A stretch of DNA of 64,000 bases from Neolentinus lepideus HHB14362 ss-1 (GCA_001632425.1 KV425602.1:124001-188000); one strand, 5' to 3'; positions 42,230 through 53,889 are shown, counted from the stretch's first letter. Numbers and translations are program-made. The notes: generated by a model from the sequence alone, not told the origin.

Positions 42230-42720
42230 TAGTGAGTCACGTACATGCTTGCTGAGGATGTTAACCATGATTTGCGGCGGTTATGCTGAGCTCTGTGACT
42301 CTTTTAGGTATGAACGTGAGCACTGCCAGAGGTGGGTTATGTGTTCTGCGCTTCTCTACCGTGCTCAAGTCGCTATAGCAGGTCATTTTTTCATTTCATT
42401 TCCGGTTTATTGTCTCCAGGCATATAGCAGGTCGTATTCATGCTGCAGTGGATCCTAGCAAACACCGCTCGGGAGATTTGCGATATTTCTCTGACTAACA
42501 TAACTCTATCACTAAGCAACGATCGAACGGTGAGCATCAAGCGGATCTTTGCGGCGTCCGGTGACAGCCTACCTGCTTGCTGAGGATGTTTACCATCATT
42601 TGCTGCGGTTATGTGCTGCTATCAATGCCAGAAATTAACTGTGCTCTGTGGCTCATCTAGGTATGATATGTAGTCTCATGAGCGTGAGCACAGGTGGGTC
42701 ATGTCTTCTGTGCCAGTCCG
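42230..42720 (+). repeat. dispersed repeat R3, copy 3, with internal direct duplication
   Basis: gcttgctgaggatgttaacca ... tttgcggcggttatg at 42247-42290 is repeated as gcttgctgaggatgtttacca ... tttgctgcggttatg at 42576-42615. Each is followed by ctctgtg, aggtatga, gtgagcac and gtgggt(t/c)atgt, about 340 bp apart. Confidence 0.5.
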
Positions 42721-43268
42721 CATCCGAGGAAGCCTCGTAGAAAGGTTATTTCGTGCGGTGAATCAGTGGATCAATTGACGCTGCAGAACTTCGTATCATG
42801 AGGTGAGACTTTGTGCGGTAAGTTTGACCTTTAAATCCATTGTGCACATTTCTATAGATAGATAGGCCTCCTGGCGTTGGAAGGTTCATTGGAATTCGAC
42901 CCTGCGTCTCTGGGCGCCTTTGACGTCTTATATAAAAACTCCTTTCCTATCTCCCATTTCCTCAGTGCTCGATGCCGTCACGCCCTGCTGCTCCCCGCAT
43001 CGTGACCCGAAAGAGACAATATTCATTCTCACTCAATCTCAATGACGGCTCTTCGCCCATCTCCCTCGTCTACGCACCCTCGTCGACATCCACCGTCTCT
43101 AATGCCATCGGACCAGGACGAACTATGGACAAGCTCCTCACCTACGTCGGGGAACAACTGACATACTTCATCAGCCGCATCTCTGCACGCTATCTGGGAC
43201 TGGGTCCCAACGCACTCGTTGGACGTATGATCAGCGCCATCGACTGGTCCCAGCGGAAATGCCGATAT
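42690..43268 (+). repeat. inverted repeat, arm 1 (promoter and exon 1 of 742-aa gene)
   Basis: This is inverted relative to 45970-47205. The shared blocks, in order, are agcacaggtgggt, gtgcggt, atcagtggatcaattgacg, gcagaacttcgtatcatgagg, gcggtaagtttgacc, gttggaaggttcattgga, agacaatattcattctcactc and ccatcggaccaggac. Arm 2 carries a 719-bp insertion and small deletions. Confidence 0.8.
42929..42937 (+). promoter_or_regulatory. TATA box of the 742-aa protein gene
   Basis: TATATAAAA ends 34 bp before the ATG at 42972. A CT-rich stretch (cctttcctatctcccattt) follows, a normal core promoter arrangement for a fungal gene. Confidence 0.5.
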
Positions 43269-45525
43269 GAGTTTTGTCCTAATTATTGGCCGGAGGGCGG
43301 ACGCAAACCGAACATAGGGCTTGGCAGGCTGCCGCCTTCCATAACGGAAGTGGCGGAACTGCTGTCACTTCCTTTCTGTCATACCTGCCACGAATCACAC
43401 GCCCGCGCGCTCTCGACGAGCGAGATATTTGTCGCTGGATGTCAGAAATTGGTGAATAAATTGCGGTGGGCAGTCTGCATATTATCTATCGCACAAGCAA
43501 CGCTTGCTGAATATTATATATAAGGCGGCGCAATTCTTCTGCCAATCTCTTAATTGCATATCACATTTTTATGCTTGCCTCTTTCCATGCCCATATGCGC
43601 GAAATGTTTGTGGGGCTCAACGCTATGGAAGCCTTCAACACCCTAATTGGTGAACTGAGACTCACTTCGGACTGTACCTTGATTCCCCACTCTCGTCTCG
43701 TGCTCCTCGCTCTCAGCGAAGATGCTGTCATTCCGGTGATCAAACGATTCGATGCTCTAGAAGCTGCATTCGCCGACTGCTATCACTGGCATTTGCCCGA
43801 GCGGGAGCAGACGTCGTTGCTGCCCCACAGCATGGACTGCGTGTCTACGCTTATCCGGAGCCTTCTGTGAGTACACTTTCGACTTATCATCATCCTCTGG
43901 CCATATCAATGTTGGCACTAGCAAACCGGAGTTGCAGATCATCGCTGCTGCGCGGATCGCGCGATCGGTTGTCTTGCAGGAGTCGTCTTTGGCGTCCATC
44001 CTCCCCGGATTGCGGGCAAGCCTGAACGCGAGTATCATAGATTACTTGTGGCGCCTGCTCGTGTCTACGACCAACCCGGTAGTCTACGGCACGATCTATT
44101 CGCTCATGGTAGGCCTGTACGACTTTGCGACAAAGCTGTGCCTGTGTCAGTGGGATATCACCCGCCAATGCCACATCGCGTCGTCTGCGTGGACGTGGCA
44201 TACGCTGTGGATGCCGCTCTTCCGTCTGAGGTGTGTGATGGTGTTTGATCTTTCGTGCTATTCATGCTAGCTATTCCGGTAGACTGGACTGTCCGTCGGC
44301 CATCTTGTCGATCCCCGTCAAACTCGCACGGGATATCTGCGACAACTTCTTTCGCTTTCCTATCTTGGCGCTGCTGATGAGCTTCCAGGCCCGAGAAGGT
44401 ATCAGAGCACTGCGCCAGCTAATGTTGCGAGAGGGAGAGTGTCGAGACTCCACAGTGTCCGGGAACCTAGGAAGTGTAGATCCCATATTTTCGCTGATGA
44501 CAGAGGCGACGAGTCTGCTGTTTGAGATGGCCGGTGTATTGCAAGAGGAACGGCTAGTTACGCTCGAACACGGCGGATACGATATCCCGCGCTACGTCCC
44601 GCGTTCCCGGGTCAAGGAACTATGCAAACAGATCATGTTGATCATAATGCAGTAAGTACGTCCGCTCACAGCGCCTCGTACTAGACAACTTCTGCCATGA
44701 TCACAGCGAGGACACGCCCGATAGCATCGCCATGTCGCCTCGCCTGCTCCGCGCCGTCGCGCCGTACTATGATATCGTGATCAAGCGTGAGCTGCATGCT
44801 CTGGCCATGCCGTATAGGGCGTCGGGTCATTGGTCGCACAGCCGGAGAGCAGCAGCGATAATGCGCCAATTGTCCGACGAGGGCCCCGAACAGATCCTCC
44901 ACTGCATCGGCATCGCCTCTGGCCGTCCAGAGTGTGGTCGACCCGGGGTAGGTTGGTTCTCGTCTCAGTTCGATTTGATTTTACATCTATTGCGACGTAT
45001 GTAGGTATTTGCCGACCACTATAAAGGTCCCTGGGCTGCAGGCAGGACGTATGATCCCGACCATCCGCTCATGTTCCTCATCACCCGAGATTCGTATCGC
45101 AATCTTCGCTGGGTATCTATCGCCGACGTGCAAGAGGCGGAATACGAGCCGATTGTAGTGCCTGAAGAGGGGAGCGAGCAATCACTCCGTGTGGTGCGGT
45201 CACGCAACCGGCTCCTGGATAGAGGTCGATTTTTGGTTATGAATGCCGGCGATGTGCAGTCCAGGAGGGACGCTGAGCTGCACGTCCTGTGCGGCCACGC
45301 GGTGCGGGATCCTGTACTCTGGATGGCGCGGTTAGTGCATATACATATCAGACGGACCGTGGTTTGTAGCTCATGTGCGCGAGCGTCAGGACGAAACTTG
45401 TGCATGCGTTGACTGGGCAAGAACAGCCGAATGACCTCGCGACACGCGACATTTTTCGGAATACTTCCAGGCTGCCGTGTACGTGCGAGTTGACATGGCA
45501 GAAGCACTGTCGTGGGGGTGTATAA
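42972..45525 (+). CDS. conserved-looking protein of unknown function (742 aa, 7 exons)
   Basis: Exons 42972-43465, 43525-43866, 43922-44230, 44271-44651, 44707-44947, 45005-45330 and 45390-45525. All introns are 40-60 nt with GT-AG borders, and phases 2, 2, 2, 2, 0, 2 keep one frame for 742 residues. Residues 90-140 carry a Cys/His-rich stretch (KCRYEFCPNYW, then LPFCHTCHESHA) that might bind metal. The middle is helical (LKPELQIIAAARIARS, ASLNASIIDYLW, LARDICDNFFRFPIL). A later part has HPLMFLITRDSYRNLRW and RLLDRGRFLVMN. The C-terminus has LPCTCELTWQKHC. No signal peptide or membrane segment is evident. I do not recognise the family. A truncated inverted copy of its start lies 0.4 kb beyond its stop. 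Confidence 0.7.
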
Positions 45526-45969
45526 TAAAGAGTCTAGGTGTAAGGAAATGTCGGGACCGAGTGAGACGAGCGAAACCCGAACTACACAGCTCCAGGAAAG
45601 ACGAGGCTTCCGACAAAGTGATACACTGAAGACTGCGCTGAGCGAGCAAAAGAAATAGTATATACAATGACAAAAAGCTTACACTTTAGTCCGAGATATT
45701 GTAAATATATGATTTACTGCCACTTGGAATTAATTCGTGGACAGCTGCTCGGAGAGGACACTGGAAAGCAATAACAAGGGCGATGAATCCAAGGCATAGA
45801 CTGTCGACTCGGGATTGCATCAGTCGGGGGAAACCCGTTCATCATGCCCATCGATGGTCTCACTCATCGAGAGAGAAGGACTGGGGCTCGCGCAGATGGC
45901 AGTGTGAAACGAGAACATCGACAAAGCAATCTGTCGCATCTTGAGCGCACAAACAGGCTTCGTAATACG

Positions 45970-46206
45970 TATCGGCATTTCTGCTGCGACCAATCGATAG
46001 AGCTGACCTAGTCCCGGATAGCGTGCAGAGATGATGAGGTATATGAGTTGGTCCCCGACATAGGTGAGGGGCTTGTCCGTAGTCCGTCCTGGTCCGATGG
46101 CGTGGACGTAGACGAGGGAGATGGGCGAGGGGTCGTCATTGAGATGGAGTGAGAATGAATATTGTCTGTTTCGAGGGCAGCAGCAGGGCGGGACGGCATT
46201 GAGCAT
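45970..46206 (-). pseudogene. truncated inverted copy of exon 1 of the 742-aa gene
   Basis: On the minus strand from about 46206 it reads RQYSFSLHLNDDPSP, SPISLVYVHAIGPGRT and KPLTYVGDQLIY, against RQYSFSLNLNDGSSP, SPISLVYAPSS and KLLTYVGEQLTY in the intact gene. The equivalent ATG (46199) is followed by a deletion that shifts the frame, and about 30 bp near position 85 of the protein are missing. Homology stops at the codons matching KCRY (parent 43268). The rest of the frame down to 45820 is unrelated sequence. Confidence 0.75.
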
Positions 46207-46324
46207 TAAGAAATCGGAGATAAGAAAGAGTCTTTATAGGCCGTCAAAGAGACCCAGAGACCCAGGCTCCAGTGAACCTTCCAACGCCAAGAGGCCTATC
46301 TATAGAGATGTACTCGATGTATTT

Positions 46325-47043
46325 GGGAAGTGGGAGAATGGCGAGGCACTTGAGTCCATATCTTAGTGAATGGATTATGTCAGTATTAAATCTTCTAATA
46401 ACATATAAATTATCTGTCTAAACGATAATGCACTTTTTCTTGCTATGTTCTGCTCACTTGAGCGAGTCGCAGAAGAATCTTTCGGGTCCATTGAGGTCCA
46501 TTGGGACTTGTCTCGTGGTTATCAGTCCATATATGGGAAGAATGAGTCCCCCAAGACCATATTGAGACTCAGGGACCAACTCCGCGGGACTTGGCGTTGT
46601 CGACGCTTTATTCGAGTCGACTCGAGTGGCGAGGCACTCAAGTACTCAAGCTTGGACTCATTGCAAGGATCGACACTTAAGACAATGCTAACTTGTACAG
46701 CAAGCAGTAGGATAGTCAGTTCCTTATATTTAAAGCATAGACATACAACATTGAATATGAATGAAAGCCCCTTTAGTTAATTCACTGTCCTGACCACGTG
46801 TTGGAATTAGTGGACGGGTTGTCTGCTTACAAATTATCTCTTGAGATATATCATATAGGGTCCCTTAGTAAGTTAGTGCTCAACATAATGGTAGACTTAA
46901 AGGTTTAAAAACATTATATATAGGTAGCATAAAACATATATATGTTCATCAAATAAACTCTATGCGAGGGCGAACACTTAGTCGACACGACTCACCTATC
47001 GGCTCAAGTGCCTCGCAGGTGCTTCGCCATTTTTCCTGTGCCT
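46325..47043. mobile_element. non-autonomous DNA transposon-like insertion (719 bp, 9-bp target duplication)
   Basis: GATGTATTT flanks both sides (46316-46324 and 47044-47052). The ends are imperfect inverted repeats: the left has gagaatggcgaggcacttgag, and the right end, reverse-complemented, has aaaaatggcgaagcacctgcg followed by aggcacttgag. The undisturbed site exists in the window: the inverted arm at about 42835-42850 runs straight from the ctatag side to tttaaaggtc without the insert. The interior is AT-rich, has a third ggcgaggcactcaag word near 46628, and codes for nothing recognisable. A 9-bp duplication is typical of Mutator-like elements. Confidence 0.7.
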
Positions 47044-47289
47044 GATGTATTTAAAGGTCAAACTTACCGCACAAAGAGTCACCTCATGATACGAAGTTCT
47101 GCAGCGTCAATTGATCCACTGATGAACCGCACGAAATAGTCTTTCGACGAGGCTTCCCTGGATGCGAACTGGCACAGAAGACATAACCCACCTGTGCTCA
47201 CGTTCATACCTAAGAGGCAGAGCTCCTGTTTGATACGATCAGCCGCATCTCCCTCCTTTGTCTCAATCGCTGATTCCCTCGTTGGTGAA

Positions 47290-48195
47290 GGTTGCCTCTA
47301 CACGGTGAGCATACTCTATGATTGGGAGAGTACGATGGGGCGAAGAAGATGGTTAGCAGCGACGAGAGGCCAGATCGAGCAGCGTCACAGCAAACCCGTC
47401 CTCAAGTCCCGCTGATATATGCACCCCACAAGGCAACCAGAATCGTCCTCTGTTCACACACACCCTCGCCGAAGCCGCCTCTCGCCGTTCTGCCACCCAC
47501 GCAGATATTTGCTAATGCACCACTCGCGCCCTCCATTCCTCCTCGTCTCTTCAAGCACGCGCCGCTAGACTGGTTCACGATCGAATTGAGGTCGTACGAT
47601 TGCGATTTCTGCCCTCGCCCGTTTCGACCCGACCCCGCTTTGTCGTCGCAGAATTCTCGCCCGCCTTCGTATGCGCGTCTCCTTGTCGGCCGTGGCGATA
47701 TGACCAGACGTCGTCAGTGTCAGCGTGTCTGATCATATGCTTCCTGTCATCGACAACGTGTGATCATATCCTTGTCGTCTGATCAGACGTCTGAGCGTCA
47801 TGTCTTGATTGTCCCTCTGGTTGCGCTTTCGCTGCAATGCAGTGTCTTGATCGGAGTCCACTCGTGCTCTCGTGGTGAGGCCTTAGACCTCGTGCAGCTC
47901 GACATCTCATTGTACTGTCCCTCGCAGCTCGATATTTACTCGCGCTCTCGTGTCGCCTCTTTGCGCTCTCGACCAGCTCGACACATACTTGTACTCTCAT
48001 TGCCTCCTTGCTCTCTCGTGTGGCTCGATGTCTACTTACATTTTCGTGCAGCTCGATGTCTACTTACATTTTCGTGCAGCTCGATGTCTCCTTGTGCTTT
48101 CGTGCAGCTCGATACCTACCTTCCGCCGCCTTGAGGACGAACACGGACTGACCGAAAACTTACTCGTCACCGGGCGCCGGCACGTTTCTGGACGT
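47290..48195 (+). repeat. dispersed repeat R2, copy 2
   Basis: Begins with ggttgcctctacacggtgagcat, ggcgaagaagatggttagc and ccacgcagatatttgc. It continues with attgaggtcgtacgattgcg, gtcgtcgcagaattctc, gatatgaccagacgtc and atcatatgcttcctgtcatc. It ends in a short 29-bp minisatellite (47870-48120) and ggacgttgactggggactgg. Shared with 53900-56260 and 60880-62000, and inverted at 36060-36640. Confidence 0.65.
47870..48120 (+). repeat. 29-bp minisatellite, array A (about 8-9 units)
   Basis: Unit close to CTCGACGTCTACTTGCACT followed by CTCGTTGCAG. Two consecutive units (gcagctcgatgtctacttac then attttcgt) are identical here. Confidence 0.75.
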
Positions 48196-49029
48196 TGACT
48201 GGGGACTGGACGCTGCCGTGCGCGTTCAATGTCCCACCTCCTGCACGAGTGTGGTGTGCAGGGTCTCGATGCGCATTGTTTGGGGTTTGGGGTTGGGGGT
48301 ATTGGTGTACGTGCGTTATCGGGGGAAGAGGGAGAATAGAGGATGGGCACTACGTTCTCTTGTCGTTTCCGCGGGAGGTCAGGTCGTCATTCGGCTCTGG
48401 CTCTACAGAGGATCTGCGCCTTACGTTTCGGGGGCATGGTCTTGTACGTGAATGGGAAGGAAGTCGGGAGCGAAAAGGTATATCCTGCGTTGTGGGTTAT
48501 GTCCCGCCGTTGGAGGGATGCGGGGTGGGAGGATGTTTGTTTTTCGTGTTGGTGTCGGCGTGTCGGCGTGTCGGCGTGTCGAGTCTGTTGTGTTCGAAAT
48601 GAGGACGTGGCGGTGGCGTTCATTGCCTCCTTGGAGAGTTTGGCTGCTCTGCGTAAGGGGATAGTGGTATACCTCTCTCAGGAGTTGGAGAACGAGTTAG
48701 GGTAGTGGGTTGAGGTCGTTGCGATTGGTGCAGATGCGAGGGTTTTATGTTTGTGGATCGGTGCGTGGCGACCGCTAAATTGAATGATTCAGAATCGGAG
48801 CGGGGTGAGTGCCAGGTGAGTACTCTTGCGAGACACCGGAGGTGGAATAGACTCACTTCGCTAGGATCGGCACCCCTCTGACCTGATCGACTCAGACACA
48901 TGGAGCATATGCGAAGCCTTCAACTGGTGTGTAAGATTGGACTCTTGTGCGGCTCGCAATACGGCCAAGACACGCCTGGGAACCCTTCTCAAGTCAAATA
49001 CTGGGCTTATGTTGGCATTTTAGAGAAGT
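48196..49029. other. post-R2 sequence, no supported gene
   Basis: The first part (ggacgttgactgggg ... gctggacgctgccgt ... cctcctgcacgagtgtgg) recurs after the large R2 copy at 56232-56300. The frame at 48195-48602 lacks any recognised motif. An 8-bp microsatellite (GTGTCGGC, three units) lies at 48552-48580. Confidence 0.35.
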
Positions 49030-50160
49030 GAGTGTTAGAGTGTTCGTTGTACTGTAGTATGTTTCATGTTCGATGCGAAGTGAAAATATTGATGGTTTTT
49101 GGCGTATACAGCGTAGAATTCGAATGGAGGACGGCGCAAGCTAACCGCCGTTGTAGCCTATGCGCATGTCTGGATCAGTGGCAACGATCCTCGTATTCAT
49201 GCGGGATGAGCATGCGTTTGAGAACACTGCCTCGTTCATGATACTGCGTCCGTACTATTATCGTCGGTTCTGGGCACTTCATCTGCGTCACTGTCTTCTG
49301 AGTGATGGCTCCCGAAGTTGTCCTCGATGCCTGCGCAATCTTGACCGGGGACTGCACCTACGATGTTGCCCTCGTTGAAGGACAATGTTCCATTGCTGCA
49401 TCATCGACGTAGCTGCGGTTAGTCTGTCTTCAGAACCTTCGACCTCTCCCACGCAAGCAGGTTCCCGAACGCTGGCTCACTCAGAAATGTCAAGCACGGA
49501 CGACTGTGTCTTGGGCTGGGCTGCGCAACGCAAGTCCATCTGGATTTGATTAACGGAGCCCCTGAATGACTTCTCATCCGGTTTGCTCTTACTGCCTTCG
49601 ATGACTTCGCGGGCCTCGAAGGACACGGGGCTTGATGAGGAGGCAACAATCCAAGATGTCGTTGATTTCTTGCCCATCGCATCGAGTCCAGACGATGCTC
49701 TGTCCAGACTCCCGGCAGATTGTAGCGATGTGGCCCAGGAAGCCTATGAAATTTGGTATCGGAATCATTCATTACCAGAGTATGTCTCACACATTCTGCA
49801 GAGGATGGTCTCGGACTCCTAGACGACATGATGGTGTTCTGCGCCGCCAAGTTCGTGGATGAGAACCGAAAGAAGATGAAATGGGACTAGTTTGCGAAGA
49901 ATCCATGGATACGTATGGTTACGGAAGTCGTGACAATGTCCTCGGGGCTGCAAGATAATGACGAGCGAGACTAGTTCCCTTGCCGGTGATGTGCAATTCT
50001 TGTACGCTAGATCTATGGCCATCCGTCAGAGCCCTGACTCTGTGTTTGCAGACTTAGTCTATGTGTATATCTTGAATGAATTCTTATCGATATTCGGTGA
50101 CCCGGCGCATGAAGCGCGAGCTTGCCTCCAGTTCATACGCCAACTGATCTTGCTGCTGTG
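49030..50160 (+). pseudogene. gene X relic, copy 1 (unknown protein)
   Basis: Plus-strand frames carry segments that recur at 62100-63460. Successive frames read DFLPIASSPDDALSRLP, EYVSHILQRMV, DDMMVFCAAKFVDENRKK and FADLVYVYILNEFLSIFGDP followed by AHEARACLQFIRQL. The pieces sit in the same order in both copies, but frame changes and stops (for example the TAG after KMKWD) separate them. Conservation of the reading frame in each block suggests a former multi-exon gene. No family was recognised. Confidence 0.4.
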
Positions 50161-50405
50161 ATGCTGAAGGTACATCCTTGTCCTAACTGCGGACGATTGC
50201 GAACGAACATTTCGCATTCCGCAATCTCTACAAAGACGAGGAAACTCAGGAAAGATGAGAGTTCACGACGACAAATTACAACATTCCTGCAACAAACAGC
50301 GTAGTGAGAAGTATGACACGGAGACGGCGTCACAAGAAAAGATGCCACCATTCACTGGATCTAGAGATCCTCGTAAGCTCGTTCAACATTGATTCAACCT
50401 GACAC

Positions 50406-52061
50406 CTACTGCACCAGCGTAAGCTCTTCTACGGCCTCTTCAAGTCTCGCAGACACATCAGAGTGAACACTGACGGGCGCGTGTAGTACAACCTGCTGAA
50501 ACTTCTTGTTTCCCAGCCGTCGCGATTCCAATGCTGCGGCCAACGAGCACGTGTATGCCCCTAAATCTTGGTGATCGAGGTACCTTCTTATCCAGAGAGT
50601 TCGAAGGCTTGGAAATAGCATGTCTTCTCCGTGCTGTCCACCCCTCTGATAGTTTGAGCTCTCCGGATGGCCTGAATGAACGGTCAAGGCATTGGGTAGA
50701 TTGATGCCGTCTTTCACCTCCGTCACTTCCAACGCTGTTACGTGGTGCATGTAACCAAACAAACTGTGCCAGTGCCTGAACGGAATGTCGCTGAAGGTGG
50801 AAATGGTCTTCACGTTCGTCAGCGATAATGATCCGCCGACCATAGTTACAAATTCCTCAAAAGCATCCTCAAAGCTGGTGTCGTTGATACCCAACCTAAC
50901 GTCTGGCGCAGTCCACGCAGAACCCACAGTGCCGCTCCCAGAACCAGATTTCCATGCTTCAAAGATCATGTGTGGCAGGGAGCGGAATTTAACAGAACTG
51001 AGAGCGTTGCATGGAATCGCCTTGTCCACAAAGGACAGGATCTCCTTCAAGGCGGCGGCATTCCTGGTGGATTCAATTCTGTCTGAGATGCAAGATCTGA
51101 GGGTGAGATGCAGAGAGGTGAGCGGAGTGAGATCGAGGTGCCGCAGTAGCTCTACACAATGCTCTACCACGGAAACAATGTTCATATGGCGCAATTTTGG
51201 GAGAGGAATTCGCGGATGATCTGCCTGTGGCATCAAGTGTACCGTTGACTTGGAACCAACATCAAAATCCTCCAAGTTCAGAGTCTTGAGGGCCGGGGTC
51301 CTGCACAAAAGCGGAAAGACCTCGGAGAGCAGGTTCTCTTCGAGAGAGTAAGATAGATGCTCCAAGCGAGGTAAGAAGGGTATCCGATTGAAATCAAGTA
51401 CAAAGCCTGAGATTTCTAGGCTCCTAAGCTGGGATGGCTCGAACACCAACTCCAAAGTCCCGGCGCGAAAGTTGTATTCTGGCTCACAGGTCACAGTGAG
51501 CGACTGCAAATGCAGGGGCTCCAGATTGTGCTGCCTCACAAACGTGTCCAGCTTTGTCTTTGTGACAGAGTGAAGTCCCAGCTCCCGCACACGATGGAGA
51601 TGAGGCAGGCATAATTCAAGGTTATCGAACTGTTCCGACTCCATCGCAACGACAGTCAACGGGGCGTCTCCGGAACGTAGCAGCATGTCCTGGACGTGCG
51701 AGCGGTCGTTCAGGATGATATTCGCCCACAGTGCATGTGTGCGCAAAGCTACATTGTGCCAGCGTTGGCAGACCTGCGTGATAAGTTGGAGCCATTCGTA
51801 AACGTCCCAGCGCTGTCCAAACGAGCCCTCCAAGATCGAATCGTGATCAATGTGTGAATACACGGCGAAAATTGCTTCCAAGATATCTTGTGGCAGACTA
51901 GTGATGAGCGTGGAGCCATTCAGCTGCCTCCCGAGCATCGAGGTCTCCTCGGGTATGCGCCTGATCTTCCGATGCTGCTCCTCGATCTTTCGTTGATCTT
52001 GCTCAATCTTTTGCTGGCCTTCATTGCGACGTTGCTCAATCTCCCCTCGTGCCGACTCCAT
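50406..52061 (-). CDS. F-box protein A of tandem array (551 aa)
   Basis: Single coding exon from the ATG at 52061. Residues 1-48 are a highly charged coiled coil with imperfect Q-x-K-I-E repeats (EIEQRRNEGQQKIEQDQRK). The F-box spans about 52-112 (LITSLPQDILEAIFAVYSH, then VCQRWHNVALRTHALWANI). Leucine-rich segments follow (LRSLEISGFVLDF, LKTLNLEDFDV, LRHMNIVSVVEHC, LRTLWIRRYLD), ending VEELTLVQ. A GTAAGT...CATAG intron ends exactly at the ATG, so the upstream exon (near 52125-52200) is 5' leader. Expected function: SCF substrate adaptor. Copy B at 56828 is a close homologue, and copy C at the right edge is broken. Confidence 0.85.
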   Translation of the reverse strand: MESARGEIEQRRNEGQQKIEQDQRKIEEQHRKIRRIPEETSMLGRQLNGSTLITSLPQDILEAIFAVYSHIDHDSILEGSFGQRWDVYEWLQLITQVCQRWHNVALRTHALWANIILNDRSHVQDMLLRSGDAPLTVVAMESEQFDNLELCLPHLHRVRELGLHSVTKTKLDTFVRQHNLEPLHLQSLTVTCEPEYNFRAGTLELVFEPSQLRSLEISGFVLDFNRIPFLPRLEHLSYSLEENLLSEVFPLLCRTPALKTLNLEDFDVGSKSTVHLMPQADHPRIPLPKLRHMNIVSVVEHCVELLRHLDLTPLTSLHLTLRSCISDRIESTRNAAALKEILSFVDKAIPCNALSSVKFRSLPHMIFEAWKSGSGSGTVGSAWTAPDVRLGINDTSFEDAFEEFVTMVGGSLSLTNVKTISTFSDIPFRHWHSLFGYMHHVTALEVTEVKDGINLPNALTVHSGHPESSNYQRGGQHGEDMLFPSLRTLWIRRYLDHQDLGAYTCSLAAALESRRLGNKKFQQVVLHAPVSVHSDVSARLEEAVEELTLVQ

Positions 52062-52590
52062 CTATGTATAAGACAATGACGCGAGATCGCCAAATTATCG
52101 AGCAACGAGGTACAATCATACTTACCGTCTAAATCGTAGTGGGTTGGGCGTTAGGATAGGACAGAGCAGGCGAGTCGAAGACCGGAGCGCTCATGGGAAC
52201 AAGAACGTTAATCACACGTGCTTTCCGCCCGTAGCGCTGAGTCCGAGTCGTTTCCAATAGCAAGACAATACATTTTTGTCACGCCAATTTGCCACATCCA
52301 CAATATCATTATGGATTTAGAGTTTCCGAACGTGCACATATGTTACTGTGCTCCCGTACTGAGTCGCATTGCATCCCGAACTGTGACACTAGCAGATTCG
52401 CAGACAACGGGTTGGCCGAAGATGACATTTCCAGTGATCGCGAACATCTACTTTGCAAAGCCACATTTGTACATCTCGATCCGAGAATTTGAGTGTGTTA
52501 CAAGCCCCTTTACCATGTATAGCATCGGCGATCACGATGTTCGATGAGAGACTCCAGAACTAAAGCAAGCCACCCGAACAAGGCACTGGG
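52062..52590 (-). repeat. duplicated 5' flank of F-box A with partial gene fragments
   Basis: Matches 58499-59100 upstream of F-box B: gactcgcctgctct, catgggaacaagaacgtt, cacgtgctttccg, catccacaatatcattatgg and gcagattcg. It ends in cgatgagagactccagaactaaagcaagc, which belongs to the downstream exon of the glycosyltransferase-like fragment also seen at 40985 and 59045. Confidence 0.6.
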
Positions 52591-53880
52591 TGGACGTAAG
52601 CACCCTCATTTCGAGGTCGATAGGATAGGGTAGAGTCGCTCCGACATGGTGAGCTGTAGTGAAGTCGGTCCGACATAGTGAGGGAATGGAAACATTCCGA
52701 CATGGCAAGGGACTGTAAACGCAGACGCCCGATATCCTGACCGTGGACTGCTAGCTACCGTATGCGATGGAGATGAGGTAGGCGTGGTGCGACATTGTGT
52801 GGCCAGCGCGACGGAGGGTGATGTCCAGAGTTTATTCGCCCACAAGGAAGGTACCGGCGTCCCGAGGATAAAGAGTGGCGATCGATAGAGTGGTGTGCGT
52901 ATCATTACTGAGTTTCGAGGTCTCCGCGGTTGCGGACGGTGCTTTTGCTGATATTCGATTTGTATACGTTGTCCATCTGTGTATAGTCAATGCTGATGCG
53001 AGATTGCGGCAGCGGCGATGTGCAGTGATACTTGTAGTGTTTGCGTTACAAGTCTTCGATTCGTCAACGGGGAATCCGTTCGTCTGATGTCCAATACCTG
53101 CAGCCGTGCGCTCCCTTAGCGTGTGCAGCCCTATCGAGAGCTCGCTTTTGACACTTTGAGCGACCCGGATGCTCCAGGCGTTGCGTGTCTTCCCACTCTA
53201 AACCAGTGGCGGAGCCGGTGAGGGAATGGCAACGATTCCGATGGGGTATGGTAGTGATAGACGCGTTCGCGCTCGCCTGGAGGTGGTGTTCACGCTCGCC
53301 AAAGGCGCAAGACAAGGACCCGCAGTCAGCAGAAATTCATCAAAAGTGTGCTTCAAGTTCATGCTAATGTTCGTGATACGACACCCAAAGGGACGAACCT
53401 CGGTTTCTGACAGGCAGCGGTGGAGTAGTGAATTGCAAAGGATCGCGGCAAGAGGTGGGAGTGAGATGTACGAGGTGCTGTAGTACCGAACAGGCAAGTA
53501 ACGTCCAACGGGAGAAAAGGTCGTCTGGGCGAAACGATTAGGGAGAAGGGTTCAAGGAATCGGGAGTGGAGCCCAGCATAAGAGAGCCGAGACAAAGATT
53601 TGATTGACACGACAGTACTCTGATTTTAAGGTCGAGGGTGGATAGCGAGAGAGCGGAAACTCACTAACATATAGTGAGGGAGTGTAAACGCGGAGGGACG
53701 TCGTGACAGAGCGGGCTGCCGCATGCCAGTCCCTATATACGATGGAAGCAAGCCTAGTTCGATGGTCAGCGCGATGGGCCGTCGGTTACACAGACTCAGC
53801 TGGGCGGGCAGGCCGCAGAAGAGGATTTGCTTTGTCATCCCATAACCGGTCGCTGTATATTTCTTCGCTCTAGACACATC
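52590..53880 (+). repeat. dispersed repeat R1, copy 4
   Basis: Contains all R1 marker blocks in order, including a local duplication of the ggtcgataggatagggt...gacatggtgagggaatg module near 52614-52700 and 53630-53700. ttcgaggtctccgcggttg is at 52915. No coding content recognised. Confidence 0.65.
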
Positions 53881-53889
53881 GATACAATC

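Larger units (their letters stand above)
45970..47205 (-). repeat. inverted repeat, arm 2
   Basis: Partner of 42690-43268 in opposite orientation, see there. Excluding the 719-bp insertion the arm is about 520 bp. The two arms are separated by about 2.7 kb containing the rest of the gene. Confidence 0.8.

Noticed and set aside
45820..45969. Continuation of the truncated inverted copy as a coding region
   Set aside because: Similarity to the parent exon ends at about 45970; the remaining codons are unrelated and the start is frameshifted.
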